The translations under genes were made by a program, and so were the position numbers. This document shows positions 50,494 to 59,478 of a DNA stretch of 64,000 bases, in pieces. This DNA comes from Kribbella sp. NBC_00382. GTDB taxonomy: Bacteria; Actinomycetota; Actinomycetes; Propionibacteriales; Kribbellaceae. The DNA is taken from the NCBI RefSeq assembly GCF_036067295.1, contig NZ_CP107954.1, forward strand, positions 3,968,001 to 4,032,000. The letters are read 5' to 3'. How positions within the stretch are numbered: position 1 is the first letter of the stretch; every line of letters begins with the position of its first letter. The notes beneath the pieces were generated by a model. That model was not told where the DNA came from. It saw only the letters and a program-made list of their open reading frames with translations, and searched no databases.

Positions 50494-51909
50494 ATGACCA
50501 CGACCGCCCTCGAAGCCGCCGCCTCGCCGGCGGCCGGCGAGCCCGCCGTCCGGCGCTCGCTGGCCACCGTGCTGGCCGTGGTGGGCATCCCGATGTTCAT
50601 GGTGACGCTGGACAACCTGGTGGTGACGAACGCGCTGCCGGTGATCAAGACCGAGATCGGCGCCTCGCTGACCGACCTGCAGTGGTTCATCAACGCGTAC
50701 ACGCTGTCCTTCGCCGCGCTGCTGCTGACCGCCTCGGCGATCGGTGACCGGCTCGGCCGGCGGCGGGTCTTCCTGGCCGGTATCACCCTCTTCACCCTCG
50801 CCTCGGCGGCCTGCGCGATGGCCACCGAGCCGTGGATGCTGATCGGCGCCCGCGCGATCCAAGGAGTCGGTGCGGCCGCGGTCATGCCGTTGTCGCTGAC
50901 GCTGCTGGCGGCGGCGGTACCGGCTCGTCAGCGCAGTGCCGCGATCGGGATCTGGGGCGGCATCTCCGGCCTCGGCGTCGCGGTCGGTCCGGTCGTCGGG
51001 GGAGCGGTAGTCGACGGCATCAACTGGCAGTGGATCTTCTGGCTGAACGTCCCGATCGGCCTGATCGCGCTGCCGCTGGCTGCTCGGGTACTGACCGAGT
51101 CCCGCGGTGCTGCCAAGAAGCTCGACCTGCTCGGCCTGGTGCTGTCCGCGAGCTCGGTGCTCGCCATCGTGTGGGGTGTCGTGCACGGAGCCGACGACGG
51201 CTGGTCCTCGGGCCGGATCCTGACCGCGCTGATCGGTGGCGGCGTGCTCCTGGTGTCGTTTGTGGTTTGGGAGCACCGGGCGCCGGCGCCGATGTTGCCG
51301 CTGCGGTTGTTCCGGGTGCGGGCGTTCAGCGTCACCAACACGACCGCCTTCACCTTCTCGGTCGGTGTGTTCGGCTCGGTGTTCCTGCTGGCGCAGTTCT
51401 TCCAGGTCGTACAGGGCTACACGCCGCTGCAGTCGGGGCTGCGGACGCTGCCCTGGACGATGGCGCCGATGGTGGTCGCGCCGCTTGCCGGGTTGGTTGT
51501 CGACCGGGTCGGGCCGCGGGTGCTGATCGCGACCGGGCAGGTTTTCCTGGCCTCCGCGCTGGCTTGGATCGCGCTCGTCACGACGACTGAGGTCACCTAT
51601 GGCTCGTACGTTGCGCCGTTCGTGCTCGCCGGGATCGGGATGGGGCTCACCTTCGCTCCGTCGGCCAGCGTGGTGATGTCGAGCTTCGGCGACGCCGACC
51701 GTGGCGTCGCGTCCGGCACGAACAACACGATCCGCGAGGTCGGGGTCGCGATGGGCGTCGCAGTACTGGCGTCGGTCTTCGCCTCGGCCGGGTCGTACGC
51801 CAGCCCGGCGCAGTACGTCGATGGTCTGGTACCGGCCGTCTGGGTCGGATCCGCGATCGTGGCTGTCGGCGCAGTACTGGCCCTGCTCCTGCCGGGTCGC
51901 CGTCGCTAG
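50494..51909 (+). CDS. MFS drug exporter, DHA2 (14-helix) family
   Basis: 471 residues; AAGGAG lies 6 nt before ATG 50494. About fourteen hydrophobic helices. Signature motifs: motif A GDRLGRRRVFLAG between helices 2 and 3, the conserved LDNLVVTNALPVI in helix 1 (motif D1), and motif C GISGLGVAVGPVVGGAVVDG in helix 5. DHA2 proteins export drugs by proton antiport; EmrB/QacA-like substrates are hydrophobic or cationic drugs. Controlled by the divergent TetR repressor. Confidence 0.94.
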   Translation: MTTTALEAAASPAAGEPAVRRSLATVLAVVGIPMFMVTLDNLVVTNALPVIKTEIGASLTDLQWFINAYTLSFAALLLTASAIGDRLGRRRVFLAGITLFTLASAACAMATEPWMLIGARAIQGVGAAAVMPLSLTLLAAAVPARQRSAAIGIWGGISGLGVAVGPVVGGAVVDGINWQWIFWLNVPIGLIALPLAARVLTESRGAAKKLDLLGLVLSASSVLAIVWGVVHGADDGWSSGRILTALIGGGVLLVSFVVWEHRAPAPMLPLRLFRVRAFSVTNTTAFTFSVGVFGSVFLLAQFFQVVQGYTPLQSGLRTLPWTMAPMVVAPLAGLVVDRVGPRVLIATGQVFLASALAWIALVTTTEVTYGSYVAPFVLAGIGMGLTFAPSASVVMSSFGDADRGVASGTNNTIREVGVAMGVAVLASVFASAGSYASPAQYVDGLVPAVWVGSAIVAVGAVLALLLPGRRR

Positions 51910-51918
51910 AACCGGTTG

Positions 51919-51950
51919 ATGGCCGGGACCGCCTTGTCGGTCCCGGCCAT
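51919..51950 (+). terminator. Strong terminator hairpin after the MFS gene
   Basis: ATGGCCGGGACCG (51919-51931) and CGGTCCCGGCCAT (51938-51950) form a perfect 13-bp stem with a 6-nt loop, 9 bp after the stop. The -10 of the next gene begins 1 nt after the stem. Confidence 0.85.
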
Positions 51951-51962
51951 TACTGTGTCGTC

Positions 51963-52286
51963 GTGCTTGACGCTGACGACGTACGCCGGATCGCGCTGTC
52001 TCTGCCGCAGGTGGTGGAGAAGGAGCGCTGGCGTCATCCGACCTTCGACGTCGCGGGCCGGATGTTCCTCACCGTCCCCGACGACCAGACGTCGTTCGCC
52101 GTCCGCTGCCCGCGGCTGGAGCGGGACGAGCTGATCGCCGCCGAGCCGGACAAGTTCTGGGTACCACCGCACGAGGCCCACTCGAGCTGGGTCCGCGCCC
52201 GCCTGGCAGCCCTGGAGGACGCCGACGAGCTGCACGACATCCTCCTGGACTCCTGGCGCCAAGCCGCCCCGGAGGAGCTGAGATGA
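51963..52286 (+). CDS. MmcQ/YjbR-family protein
   Basis: 107 residues from GTG 51963; TACTGT lies 6 nt upstream (leaderless), directly after a terminator. The YjbR fold is evident: VRRIALSLPQVVEKERWRHPTFDV, then MFLTVPDDQTSFAVRCP, WVPPHEAHSSWVRARL and HDILLDSWRQAAP. These are double-wing DNA-binding-like proteins of unknown role. The following hypothetical gene is close and in the same direction. Confidence 0.9.
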   Translation: MLDADDVRRIALSLPQVVEKERWRHPTFDVAGRMFLTVPDDQTSFAVRCPRLERDELIAAEPDKFWVPPHEAHSSWVRARLAALEDADELHDILLDSWRQAAPEELR

Positions 52287-52314
52287 AGACGACGATTCTG
52301 GGCACTGGGCAGGC

Positions 52315-52665
52315 ATGGCGAAGTACGAGGTCAATGAGCAGGCTGTGGAGTATGCGAAGCGGCTGATCGAGGGCCGCCAGTACGTGCTGGACAGTGACTG
52401 GGGTGCGGTGCAGCCGGACGCTGAGGCTCAGAACAAGTTTCTGGAGTCGCACTCGTGGGAGGAGTACGGCCAGTGGCACCTGGGGCTGACCGTCGGGGCG
52501 ACTGACGAGACCAAGGGCCGGTTCGCCTTCGGGTACGGCGATCTGCGGCGGCTGCATCGGACCGGGCTGATCGCCTGCGTGTACCGCGCCTCGGAGTGGC
52601 GGCACAAGAAGATCGAGCTGGCCGCTCACGAGTTGCTGCAACTGCTCGACGCGAAGACGGCGTAA
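52315..52665 (+). CDS. Conserved hypothetical protein
   Basis: 116 residues. Soluble, with the conserved-looking segments YVLDSDWGAVQPDAEAQNKFL, HSWEEYGQWHLGLTVGA and RRLHRTGLIACVYRASEW. Similar proteins are widespread in actinomycetes but no function is known to me. The start ATG is within GGCAGGCATGG with a weak ribosome site. A 16-bp terminator hairpin follows 10 bp after the stop. Probably co-transcribed with the YjbR-like gene. Confidence 0.85.
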   Translation: MAKYEVNEQAVEYAKRLIEGRQYVLDSDWGAVQPDAEAQNKFLESHSWEEYGQWHLGLTVGATDETKGRFAFGYGDLRRLHRTGLIACVYRASEWRHKKIELAAHELLQLLDAKTA

Positions 52666-52675
52666 CGGCGGGAGG

Positions 52676-52718
52676 GTGTGTTGCTGCTGCGTATTCCGGT
52701 GCCGCAGCAGCAACACAC
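52676..52718. terminator. Perfect 16-bp terminator hairpin between convergent genes
   Basis: GTGTGTTGCTGCTGCG (52676-52691) pairs perfectly with CGCAGCAGCAACACAC (52703-52718), loop 11 nt. It lies between the hypothetical gene and the convergent metallopeptidase gene and can serve both. Confidence 0.85.
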
Positions 52719-52761
52719 CGAGGCACTGTACGACGTACCGCGCGATGAGACGAGTCCGGCG

Positions 52762-54078
52762 CTAGCTCACGTACCGCTTCGAGACGGCGAAGGTGTTGCA
52801 GCTGGCCGGGTTGCCGGTGACGAAGGAGCGGCCCATGAAACGGGCCTGGCTGGCCGGGCTGCCGTGGTCGCCCTGCTCGGGCTTGTCACCCGAGGTGACG
52901 ACCCACTTGTTCCAGACCTGCAGCATCAGCCCGTTGATCGGGTAGCTGCGCTTGTTGGCCGCCAGGAAGACGCCGGCGAAGCAGTTCGCCTGCAGTTCCA
53001 TCCGCCGGGTCTGCCGCATCCGGTCGTCGTAGTTCGTCATCTCGTACTGGATGTCGGACGACGCCTCGAGGATGCCGGTCACCGACTGCATCGCATGGCC
53101 GTACTCGTGCGCGATCGACCGCGAGTACCACATCCGCGCGTACGCCTTGGAGTCCGCGTAGGGGTACTCGTTGTAGCTCTTCACGAAGTTGTCGACCTTC
53201 ATGTACATCATGTGGTTCGTGCTGCAGTAGAACGGCACCGCGACCGGGCCGTTGCCACACGGGCTGTTCACGCTGACGCCGGACCAATAGAGCATCGTCG
53301 GCGCCTTGAACGTGTACCCCGCCAGCGCGACCTGGCGCGCCCATGAACGGTCCAGGCACGGCTTGATCGCGGCCCAGTACTTGGCCGCGTTGCCGGCCGT
53401 GCTCGGCTTGATCTTCGGTTCCCGGCAGCTCACCGAGCGCATCTGGCCGGTCTTGTAGAGCCGGTTCTTGGCCACGATGTCCTGGTTCGACGGTGGCGGC
53501 GCGGTCGGCTTGGAGGTCGCCGTCGTGGTCGGCTGGGTCGTCCGCGGCTGGGTCGGCTGGGTGGCCGTCGGCTGCCGGGTGGGTGCGCTCGTGGTCGGGA
53601 TCGGACCCTGGGTCGACCGGTAGCTCGGCTGGCTGTAGGTCGGCTGGGTGTAGTTGTTGTCGGCGTTCTTCTTGATCACGCCGAAGATCCACAGCCCGAC
53701 GACGGCGACCAGGACCACGCCCAGGATCGCGAACAGCGGCGCCTTGGACTTCTTCCGCGGCGGCAACTGCGGCTGCCAGCCCGGCTGGAAGCCACGACCA
53801 GGCGGGTAGCCGGGCGGACCGGGCGGCGGCGCGAACTGCGGTCCCCAGCCGAGGCCCTGCCCCTGCTGCGGCGCCACGGACGGCGCCCCGTACTGGTACG
53901 GCGGTTGACCAGGCTGGTACCCGCTCTGCTGATAGCCGGGCTGCTGCGGTTGGCCAGGCGGGTACCCGCCCTGCTGATAGCCAGGCTGCTGATAAGGCGG
54001 TGGCTGGTTCGGCGGCTGCTGGTTCGGCCGATAGGGGCCACCCGGTTGCTGACCGTAAGGCGGCTGTGTCAACCCCAT
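52762..54078 (-). CDS. Membrane-anchored neutral zinc metallopeptidase (YpfJ-like)
   Basis: 438 residues. Residues 1-105 are a Gln/Pro/Gly/Tyr-rich cytoplasmic tail with repeats of the type QQPGYQQGGYPPGQP; a single TM helix is at about 113-135; a Thr/Pro linker follows; the catalytic domain (about 200-438) has HEYGH (H324, E325, H328) in the HExxH form and the downstream acidic ligand region in RRMELQANCFAGVFLAA. This is the usual structure of actinomycete metallopeptidases of the family, with the enzyme outside the cell. Cysteines in the exterior domain could form disulfides. Confidence 0.94.
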   Translation of the reverse strand: MGLTQPPYGQQPGGPYRPNQQPPNQPPPYQQPGYQQGGYPPGQPQQPGYQQSGYQPGQPPYQYGAPSVAPQQGQGLGWGPQFAPPPGPPGYPPGRGFQPGWQPQLPPRKKSKAPLFAILGVVLVAVVGLWIFGVIKKNADNNYTQPTYSQPSYRSTQGPIPTTSAPTRQPTATQPTQPRTTQPTTTATSKPTAPPPSNQDIVAKNRLYKTGQMRSVSCREPKIKPSTAGNAAKYWAAIKPCLDRSWARQVALAGYTFKAPTMLYWSGVSVNSPCGNGPVAVPFYCSTNHMMYMKVDNFVKSYNEYPYADSKAYARMWYSRSIAHEYGHAMQSVTGILEASSDIQYEMTNYDDRMRQTRRMELQANCFAGVFLAANKRSYPINGLMLQVWNKWVVTSGDKPEQGDHGSPASQARFMGRSFVTGNPASCNTFAVSKRYVS

Positions 54079-54156
54079 GTCCCTTCACTGAATCCACCGG
54101 CGAGCGTGCGACACAGTACCGGGAGCTGAGCTCAGCCGCGCGGTAGTGTCGGCCTG

Positions 54157-55848
54157 GTGACGGATACGACCCCACTGAACAGCCCGATCGACCAGATCTC
54201 CGAGCAGTTCCTCGAGGCCTACGCCGCGCTGGATCCGACCGAGGCGACCTCGATGGGGATCCCCGGCCACGACCACGAGCTGCCGGACTACACGCCGGCC
54301 GGGTTCGAGGCACTGACCGACCTGTACCGCCGTACGGTCGCCGAGGCGTCCGCCGCCCAGGTGTCCTCCCCGCGGGAAGAGGCGGCCCGGGATGCGCTGC
54401 TGGAGCGGGTCGGGCTCGACCTGGAGCAGTGCGAGGCCGGCGTACCGCAGCACCAGCTGAACGCGATCTCCTGCGTGCCGGTCGACATCCGCTCGGTCTT
54501 CGACCTGATGCCGACCGCGACCCAGGACGACTGGGAGACGATCGCGATCCGGCTGAACCTGGTCGGTACGACGCTCGACGGCTACCGCGAGACCCTGACC
54601 GAGCAGGCCGCCGCCGGGCGGGTCTCCGCCGCGCGCCAGGTCAACGTGCTGGCCGAGCGGATCGCCAGCTGGACCGGCGCCGAGGGGGACGACTTCTTCG
54701 CCGGGCTCGCCGCGAAGGCCCCGGACACCGCGATCAAGGCCACCGTCGACGCGGCCGCCGCGTCGGCCCGCAAGGCCTACGACCAGTTCGGCCAGTGGCT
54801 GACCACCGACTTGTTGCCGCAGGCCCCGAATCGGGACGCGTGCGGCCGGGAGGTCTACCAGCTCGCCTCGCGCAACTTCCTCGGCGCGGCCGTCGACCTG
54901 GAGGAGACCTACGCCTGGGGCTGGGAGGAGCTGGCCCGGATCGAGGGCGAGATGCAGACCATCGCGGCGTCGCTCAACGGCGGCGACCGCAGCATCGAGG
55001 CCGTCGCCGAGCTGCTCGACAACGACCCGGCCCGCAAGATCCACGGCAAGGAGGCGTTCCGGGACTGGATGCAGCAGCTCGCCGACGCCGCCGTCGAGGA
55101 GCTGGCCGGCACCCACTTCGAGATCCCGGACTCGATCAAGCGGATCGAGTGCATGATCGCGCCGACCTCCGACGGGTCGATCTACTACACCCCGCCGAGC
55201 GAGGACCTGACCAGCCGGCCGGGCCGGATGTGGTGGGCCGTGCCGGCCGGTGTCGAGGACTTCGCCACCTGGCGCGAGGTCACCACCGTCTACCACGAAG
55301 GCGTGCCCGGACATCACCTCCAGGTCGCCCAGACGATGCTGCGCACCGACCAGCTCAACCGCTGGCTCCGGCTCGGCTGCTGGGTCTCCGGCCACGGCGA
55401 GGGCTGGGCCCTGTACGCCGAACGCCTGATGGAAGAACTCGGGTACCTCGAAGAGCCCGGCGCCCGGCTCGGCATGCTCGACGCGCAGGGCTTCCGCGCG
55501 GCCCGGGTGATCATCGACCTCGGGATGCACCTGGAGCTGAAGGTCCCGCAGGACAACCCGTTCGGCTGGCGCCCGGGCGAGACCTGGAACGCCGAGCTCG
55601 GATTCGAGTTCCTCCGCGCGCACTCGCGGATGGAGACCGAGTTCCTGCGGGCCGAGCTGAACCGCTATCTCGGCTGGCCGGGGCAGGCACCGTCGTACAA
55701 GGTCGGCGAGCGGATCTGGCTGCAGGCGCGCGAGGAGGCCAAGCAGCGCAAGGGTTCTGCCTTCGACCTGAAGGCCTTCCATCGGGACGCGCTCAATCTT
55801 GGCTCGATCGGCCTGGACCCGCTCCGTCGCGCCCTCGCCAAGCTGTGA
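54157..55848 (+). CDS. DUF885 metallopeptidase-like protein
   Basis: 563 residues from GTG 54157; TAGTGT lies 7 nt upstream (leaderless). The zinc motif TTVYHEGVPGHHLQVAQ is near residue 377, with the family's WVSGHGEGWALYAERLMEELG block about 30 residues later. Helical throughout and without a signal peptide, so probably intracellular. The family is treated as M32-like dipeptidases/carboxypeptidases but most members are uncharacterised. The gene overlaps the next (GTGA). Confidence 0.92.
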   Translation: MTDTTPLNSPIDQISEQFLEAYAALDPTEATSMGIPGHDHELPDYTPAGFEALTDLYRRTVAEASAAQVSSPREEAARDALLERVGLDLEQCEAGVPQHQLNAISCVPVDIRSVFDLMPTATQDDWETIAIRLNLVGTTLDGYRETLTEQAAAGRVSAARQVNVLAERIASWTGAEGDDFFAGLAAKAPDTAIKATVDAAAASARKAYDQFGQWLTTDLLPQAPNRDACGREVYQLASRNFLGAAVDLEETYAWGWEELARIEGEMQTIAASLNGGDRSIEAVAELLDNDPARKIHGKEAFRDWMQQLADAAVEELAGTHFEIPDSIKRIECMIAPTSDGSIYYTPPSEDLTSRPGRMWWAVPAGVEDFATWREVTTVYHEGVPGHHLQVAQTMLRTDQLNRWLRLGCWVSGHGEGWALYAERLMEELGYLEEPGARLGMLDAQGFRAARVIIDLGMHLELKVPQDNPFGWRPGETWNAELGFEFLRAHSRMETEFLRAELNRYLGWPGQAPSYKVGERIWLQAREEAKQRKGSAFDLKAFHRDALNLGSIGLDPLRRALAKL

Positions 55849-57047
55849 GCGCGCCGATGAGATTCGTACTGGCCTCGCAATCGCCTGCCCGCTTGAAGAC
55901 GCTGCGCAACGCGGGCGTCGAGCCGGAGGTGATCGTCTCCGGCGTCGACGAGGACAACATCACCGCCGATTCACCGGGTGAGCTGGCCCGCACGCTCGCG
56001 GTGCTGAAGGCGCGCGCGGTCGTCTCCACGCTGACCGACCACGCCACCGTGCTCGGCTGCGATTCGGTACTCGAGATCGACGGCGTCGCCTATGGCAAGC
56101 CCGGTACGCCGGAGGTCGCGCGCGAGCGGTTGCGGATGATGAGCGGGCGTTCCGGCGTACTGCACACCGGCCACTGCCTGTTCGACACCCGCACCCGGCA
56201 GGAGCTCCGCGAACTCGCCTCCACGACGGTCCGATTCGCCGAACTCACCGACGCCGAGATCGACGCGTACGTCGCGACCGGCGAGCCACTGGTTGTCGCG
56301 GGCTCGTTCACCGTCGACGGACTCGGCGGCCCGTTCGTCGCCGGCATCGACGGTGACTACCACAACGTCGTCGGCATCTCGCTGCCGTTGGTCCGCCGAA
56401 TGCTCGCCGAGGTCGGCATCACCTGGCCGTCCCTGTGGACCGCCAAGCGCCACCTCCGGTACGACGAAGCCGAGGCAGCCCAGTACGACGAGACGCGCGG
56501 CGGCACGCAACGCGCACAAGCCGCCGCCGACGCCATCCAGGAGCTACTGCCCAAGGGCGGCCGGGTGCTGGAGCTAGCCGTCGGCACCGGCACGGTCGCC
56601 GCCGAACTGGTTGCTCAAGGCAACCTGGTCCACGGCCTCGACCTGTCACCCGCGATGCTCCACCACGCTCGCGTCCGGCTCCCCGGCCATGTCGCCGCCG
56701 CCGACGCGACGCAACTCCCCATCGCAGACCGCCGTTGCGACGCAGTACTGGCGATCTGGCTCCTGCACCTGGTCCCCGACAGCAACCAGGTCCTGGCCGA
56801 GGTCTCCCGGGTCCTCCGTCCCGACGGCGTCTTCATCACCACCACCGAGAAGCCAGAGTCCTCCCGGTACGCCGCAGGCCGCACCCCCGAGCAGCACCGC
56901 TCCGAGGACGCCCTGTCCCTGCTCGTAGCCCGAGCGGCCCAGCACGGCCTTCATCTGGACGGGGCCACAACCTTCCCCGGCCCAGCCAAGGGCAACACCG
57001 CTGTCCCGCTCTACCCGTTGATCAGGTTCCGCAGGTCCAGTAGCTAA
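55845..57047 (+). CDS. Maf nucleotide pyrophosphatase fused to a class I methyltransferase
   Basis: 400 residues from GTG 55845 overlapping the previous stop (ATG 55857, MRFVLASQSPAR, is an alternative). Residues about 1-205 are Maf: the phosphate-binding SQSPAR, the acidic VLGCDSVLEIDG, YGKP with the lysine, and AGSFTVDGLGG in the late loop. Residues about 215-400 are a SAM-dependent methyltransferase: motif I VLELAVGTGTVAAEL, motif II VHGLDLSPAMLHHA and LAIWLLHLVPDSNQVL. Maf hydrolyses non-canonical or modified dNTPs/UTP. No stop separates the halves, so it is one protein. Convergent with accE. Confidence 0.9.
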   Translation: MSAPMRFVLASQSPARLKTLRNAGVEPEVIVSGVDEDNITADSPGELARTLAVLKARAVVSTLTDHATVLGCDSVLEIDGVAYGKPGTPEVARERLRMMSGRSGVLHTGHCLFDTRTRQELRELASTTVRFAELTDAEIDAYVATGEPLVVAGSFTVDGLGGPFVAGIDGDYHNVVGISLPLVRRMLAEVGITWPSLWTAKRHLRYDEAEAAQYDETRGGTQRAQAAADAIQELLPKGGRVLELAVGTGTVAAELVAQGNLVHGLDLSPAMLHHARVRLPGHVAAADATQLPIADRRCDAVLAIWLLHLVPDSNQVLAEVSRVLRPDGVFITTTEKPESSRYAAGRTPEQHRSEDALSLLVARAAQHGLHLDGATTFPGPAKGNTAVPLYPLIRFRRSSS

Positions 57048-57050
57048 GGC

Positions 57051-57260
57051 TTACGGGTGGGCGCTGGCTCGCCAGCGGCCGGGGCCGGGGTGGAGGGGGC
57101 GGGTGTGGTTGCGCCAGTAGGTAGCCCAGTTGCTGGCGCGGTCCGTGGAGGGCGGCTCGGCCGGGGCGGCTGCTGAGCGCGCGGCTACTACGGCTAGCAG
57201 GGCGGCCAGTTCTTCGGGGGTGGGGTCGCCCTTGGCGATACGGAGTACAGGTTCGGTCAT
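57051..57260 (-). CDS. accE: Acyl-CoA carboxylase epsilon subunit
   Basis: 69 residues, starting MTEPVLRIAKGDPTPEELAALLAV, the recognised pattern of actinomycete epsilon subunits, with a Pro-rich middle and the terminal SNWATYWRNH segment. It sits 12 bp after the carboxyltransferase gene. The small protein strengthens the interaction of the beta hexamer with the biotinylated alpha subunit and affects substrate preference. The reverse stop lies 3 bp from the Maf-fusion stop. Confidence 0.92.
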   Translation of the reverse strand: MTEPVLRIAKGDPTPEELAALLAVVAARSAAAPAEPPSTDRASNWATYWRNHTRPLHPGPGRWRASAHP

Positions 57261-57272
57261 GGCTGGCTCCGA

Positions 57273-58862
57273 TCAGAGCGGGATGTTGCCGTGCTTTTTG
57301 GGCGGGAGGGTGTCGCGCTTGGTGCGGAGTAGGCGGAGGGCGCGGATGATCTCGGCGCGGGTCTCGCTGGGCTTGATCACGGCGTCGATGTAGCCGCGCT
57401 CGGCCGCGATGTACGGGTTGGCGAGATGGTCCTCGTACTCGGTGATGAACTGCTGGCGGCGCGACTCGATGTCCTCGCCGGCTTCGGCGGCCGCGGCCAG
57501 TTCGCGCCGGTGCAGGATGTTGACCGCGCCCTGGGCGCCCATCACGGCGATCTGCGCGGTCGGCCAGGCCAGGTTGATGTCGGCGCCGAGGTGCTTGGAG
57601 CCCATCACGTCGTACGCGCCGCCGTACGCCTTGCGGGTGATCGTGGTGATCATCGGCACCGTCGCCTCGGCGTACGCGTAGATCAGCTTGGCGCCGCGGC
57701 GGATGATGCCGTTCCACTCCTGGTCGGTGCCCGGCAGGAAGCCGGGGACGTCGACGAAGGTCAGGATCGGCACGTTGAACGCGTCGCAGGTGCGGACGAA
57801 CCGGGCCGCCTTCTCGGAGGCGTCGATGTCGAGGGTGCCGGCGAACTGCATCGGCTGGTTCGCGACCACGCCGACCGGGCGGCCCTCGACCCGGCCGAAG
57901 CCGACGATGATGTTCGGCGCGAACAGGGCCTGTACTTCGAGGAACTCGCCGTCATCGACCACCGCCTCGATCACGGCGTGCATGTCGTACGGCTGGTTCG
58001 GTGAGTCCGGGATCAGCGTGTCGAGCGCAAGGTCGGTCTCGCTGGACTCGAGGTCGGCGTCGAAGTCGAACGCGGGCGGGTCCTCGAGGTTGTTCTGCGG
58101 GAGATGCGCGACCAGGGCCTTCACCCAGTCGATCGCGTCCTCCTCGTCGCTGCCCAGGTAGTGCGCGTTGCCGGACTTGGTGTTGTGCGTCCGGGCGCCG
58201 CCGAGCTCCTCCTGGGTGACGTCCTCGCCGGTGACGGTCTTGATCACGTCCGGGCCGGTGATGAACATGTACGACGATTCGTCGACCATCACGGTGAAGT
58301 CGGTGACCGCGGGGGAGTAGACCGCGCCGCCCGCGCAGGGGCCCATGATGAGCGAGATCTGCGGGATGACCCCGGATGCGCGGACGTTGCGGCGGAAGAT
58401 CTCGCCGTACAGGCCGAGGCTGACGACGCCTTCCTGGATCCGGGCGCCGCCGGAGTCGTTGATGCCGATCAGCGGGCAGCCGATCTTCATCGCCAGGTCC
58501 ATCACCTTGACGATCTTCTCGCCGAACACCTCACCCAGCGACCCGCCGAAGACGGTGAAGTCCTGCGCGAACACGCACACCTGGCGGCCGTCGATGGTGC
58601 CGAACCCGGTCACCACGCCGTCGCCGTACGGGCGGGTGGCGTCCATCCCGAAGGAGGTCGACCGGTGCCGGGCGAACTCGTCCAGCTCGGAGAAGGAGCC
58701 TTCGTCGAGCAGCAGCGCGATCCGCTCCCGGGCCGTCTTCTTGCCGCGGGCGTGCTGTTTCTCCACCGCGCGCTCGGAGCCGGCGTGCACAGCCTCGTCG
58801 AGCTTGTGCTCCAGATCCGCGATCTTCCCGGCGGTGGTGTGGATGTTCACGGTCTCTCCCAT
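57273..58862 (-). CDS. accD5: Acyl-CoA (propionyl/acetyl) carboxylase beta subunit
   Basis: 529 residues with the AccD5/PccB pattern: the N-terminal [25 protein letters not shown] start (here [11 protein letters not shown]), [31 protein letters not shown] (acyl-CoA oxyanion region) and [23 protein letters not shown] and [15 protein letters not shown] in the C-terminal half. It carboxylates propionyl-CoA or acetyl-CoA with a separate biotinylated alpha subunit not in the window. The order of accD, accE and maf, with biotin ligase nearby, is conserved in mycobacteria and relatives. Two palindromes lie 43-70 bp upstream. Confidence 0.94.
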   Translation of the reverse strand: MGETVNIHTTAGKIADLEHKLDEAVHAGSERAVEKQHARGKKTARERIALLLDEGSFSELDEFARHRSTSFGMDATRPYGDGVVTGFGTIDGRQVCVFAQDFTVFGGSLGEVFGEKIVKVMDLAMKIGCPLIGINDSGGARIQEGVVSLGLYGEIFRRNVRASGVIPQISLIMGPCAGGAVYSPAVTDFTVMVDESSYMFITGPDVIKTVTGEDVTQEELGGARTHNTKSGNAHYLGSDEEDAIDWVKALVAHLPQNNLEDPPAFDFDADLESSETDLALDTLIPDSPNQPYDMHAVIEAVVDDGEFLEVQALFAPNIIVGFGRVEGRPVGVVANQPMQFAGTLDIDASEKAARFVRTCDAFNVPILTFVDVPGFLPGTDQEWNGIIRRGAKLIYAYAEATVPMITTITRKAYGGAYDVMGSKHLGADINLAWPTAQIAVMGAQGAVNILHRRELAAAAEAGEDIESRRQQFITEYEDHLANPYIAAERGYIDAVIKPSETRAEIIRALRLLRTKRDTLPPKKHGNIPL

Positions 58863-58904
58863 AACCGGGCAGCCTAACGGGCTCGGAGCGGTTCGCGTGC
58901 TGTG

Positions 58905-58932
58905 ACGTTAGCCGCAACGTTACTGCGCAGTA
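58905..58932. promoter_or_regulatory. Palindromes in the accD5 promoter region
   Basis: ACGTT (58905-58909) and AACGT (58916-58920) form an inverted pair, and TACTGCGCAGTA (58921-58932) is a perfect 12-bp palindrome directly next to it. They lie in the 77-bp gap upstream of accD5 (reverse strand) and are candidates for a lipid-biosynthesis repressor site. No regulator is assigned. Confidence 0.5.
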
Positions 58933-58939
58933 TGGGCGG

Positions 58940-59410
58940 TCAGTGGGGACCGACGACGAAGAGTTTGGTGAGGCGGGCGGCCAGGGCTAGGTCGCCGCGG
59001 ACCGAGAGGCGTTGTTTGAGGACGGCCAGCACCGGGTCCTCGTTGCCGGTGACGATCTTCAGCAGGGTGGCCGGGTCGGTGCGGACCGAGATGGCCGGCG
59101 GCTCGGTGTGGTCGGTGAGCAGCCGGCAGGCGCCGTCGCTGACCCGGATCCGGTACTCGTCGACGCCGCCACCGCACGCGCCGGTGATCTGCCAGGCGAT
59201 GATCGCGTCGAAACCCTCCGCCCGCGCTGGGCGCAGGTACTCCGGCATCCGGCGAAAGATCTCGCGCAACGCGATCTCTCGGACTCCCCCGATGAGCCGA
59301 TGCCGAAGCTCCCGCTCCGAGGTCCGGTCGACCAGCCGGGCCAGCTCACCGAGCTCGAGCTCGGCGAAATCCTTCGACTCCAGCCAGACCGCACTCCCGC
59401 GTTCGGCCAT
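58940..59410 (-). CDS. SCP2-like sterol-carrier-domain protein
   Basis: 156 residues from ATG 59410 (GGGAGG 9 nt upstream). The C-terminal part (about 70-150) reads like an SCP2 domain: AIIAWQITGACGGGVDEYRIRV, RTDPATLLKIVTGNEDPVLAVLKQRLSVRGDLALAARL. Such domains bind lipids or, in actinomycetes, serve unidentified functions. It is divergent from a TetR gene with a triple half-site operator between them and is likely regulated by that repressor. Confidence 0.85.
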   Translation of the reverse strand: MAERGSAVWLESKDFAELELGELARLVDRTSERELRHRLIGGVREIALREIFRRMPEYLRPARAEGFDAIIAWQITGACGGGVDEYRIRVSDGACRLLTDHTEPPAISVRTDPATLLKIVTGNEDPVLAVLKQRLSVRGDLALAARLTKLFVVGPH

Positions 59411-59431
59411 TCAGCACGACCTCCCCGGCAG

Positions 59432-59460
59432 TTCCTACCAGACCGTAGGAATTTCCTACG
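59432..59460. promoter_or_regulatory. TetR operator with three alternating half-sites
   Basis: CGTAGGAA-T-TTCCTACG (59444-59460) is a perfect 17-bp palindrome; another TTCCTAC at 59432-59438 faces its left half. The half-sites alternate TTCCTAC / GTAGGAA / TTCCTAC, so two overlapping dyads exist. The site is between the divergent SCP2-like and TetR genes and 18 bp before the TetR start. Confidence 0.8.
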
Positions 59461-59478
59461 AGCTGATAGCTTTGTCAA

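Noticed and set aside
49839..51909. Antibiotic biosynthesis cluster around the MFS exporter
   Set aside because: No biosynthetic genes (PKS, NRPS, terpene cyclase) are nearby; the TetR/MFS pair is a simple efflux unit.
57273..58862. Same operon as the SCP2-like gene upstream
   Set aside because: A 77-bp gap with two palindromes separates them, which suggests that accD5 has its own promoter.
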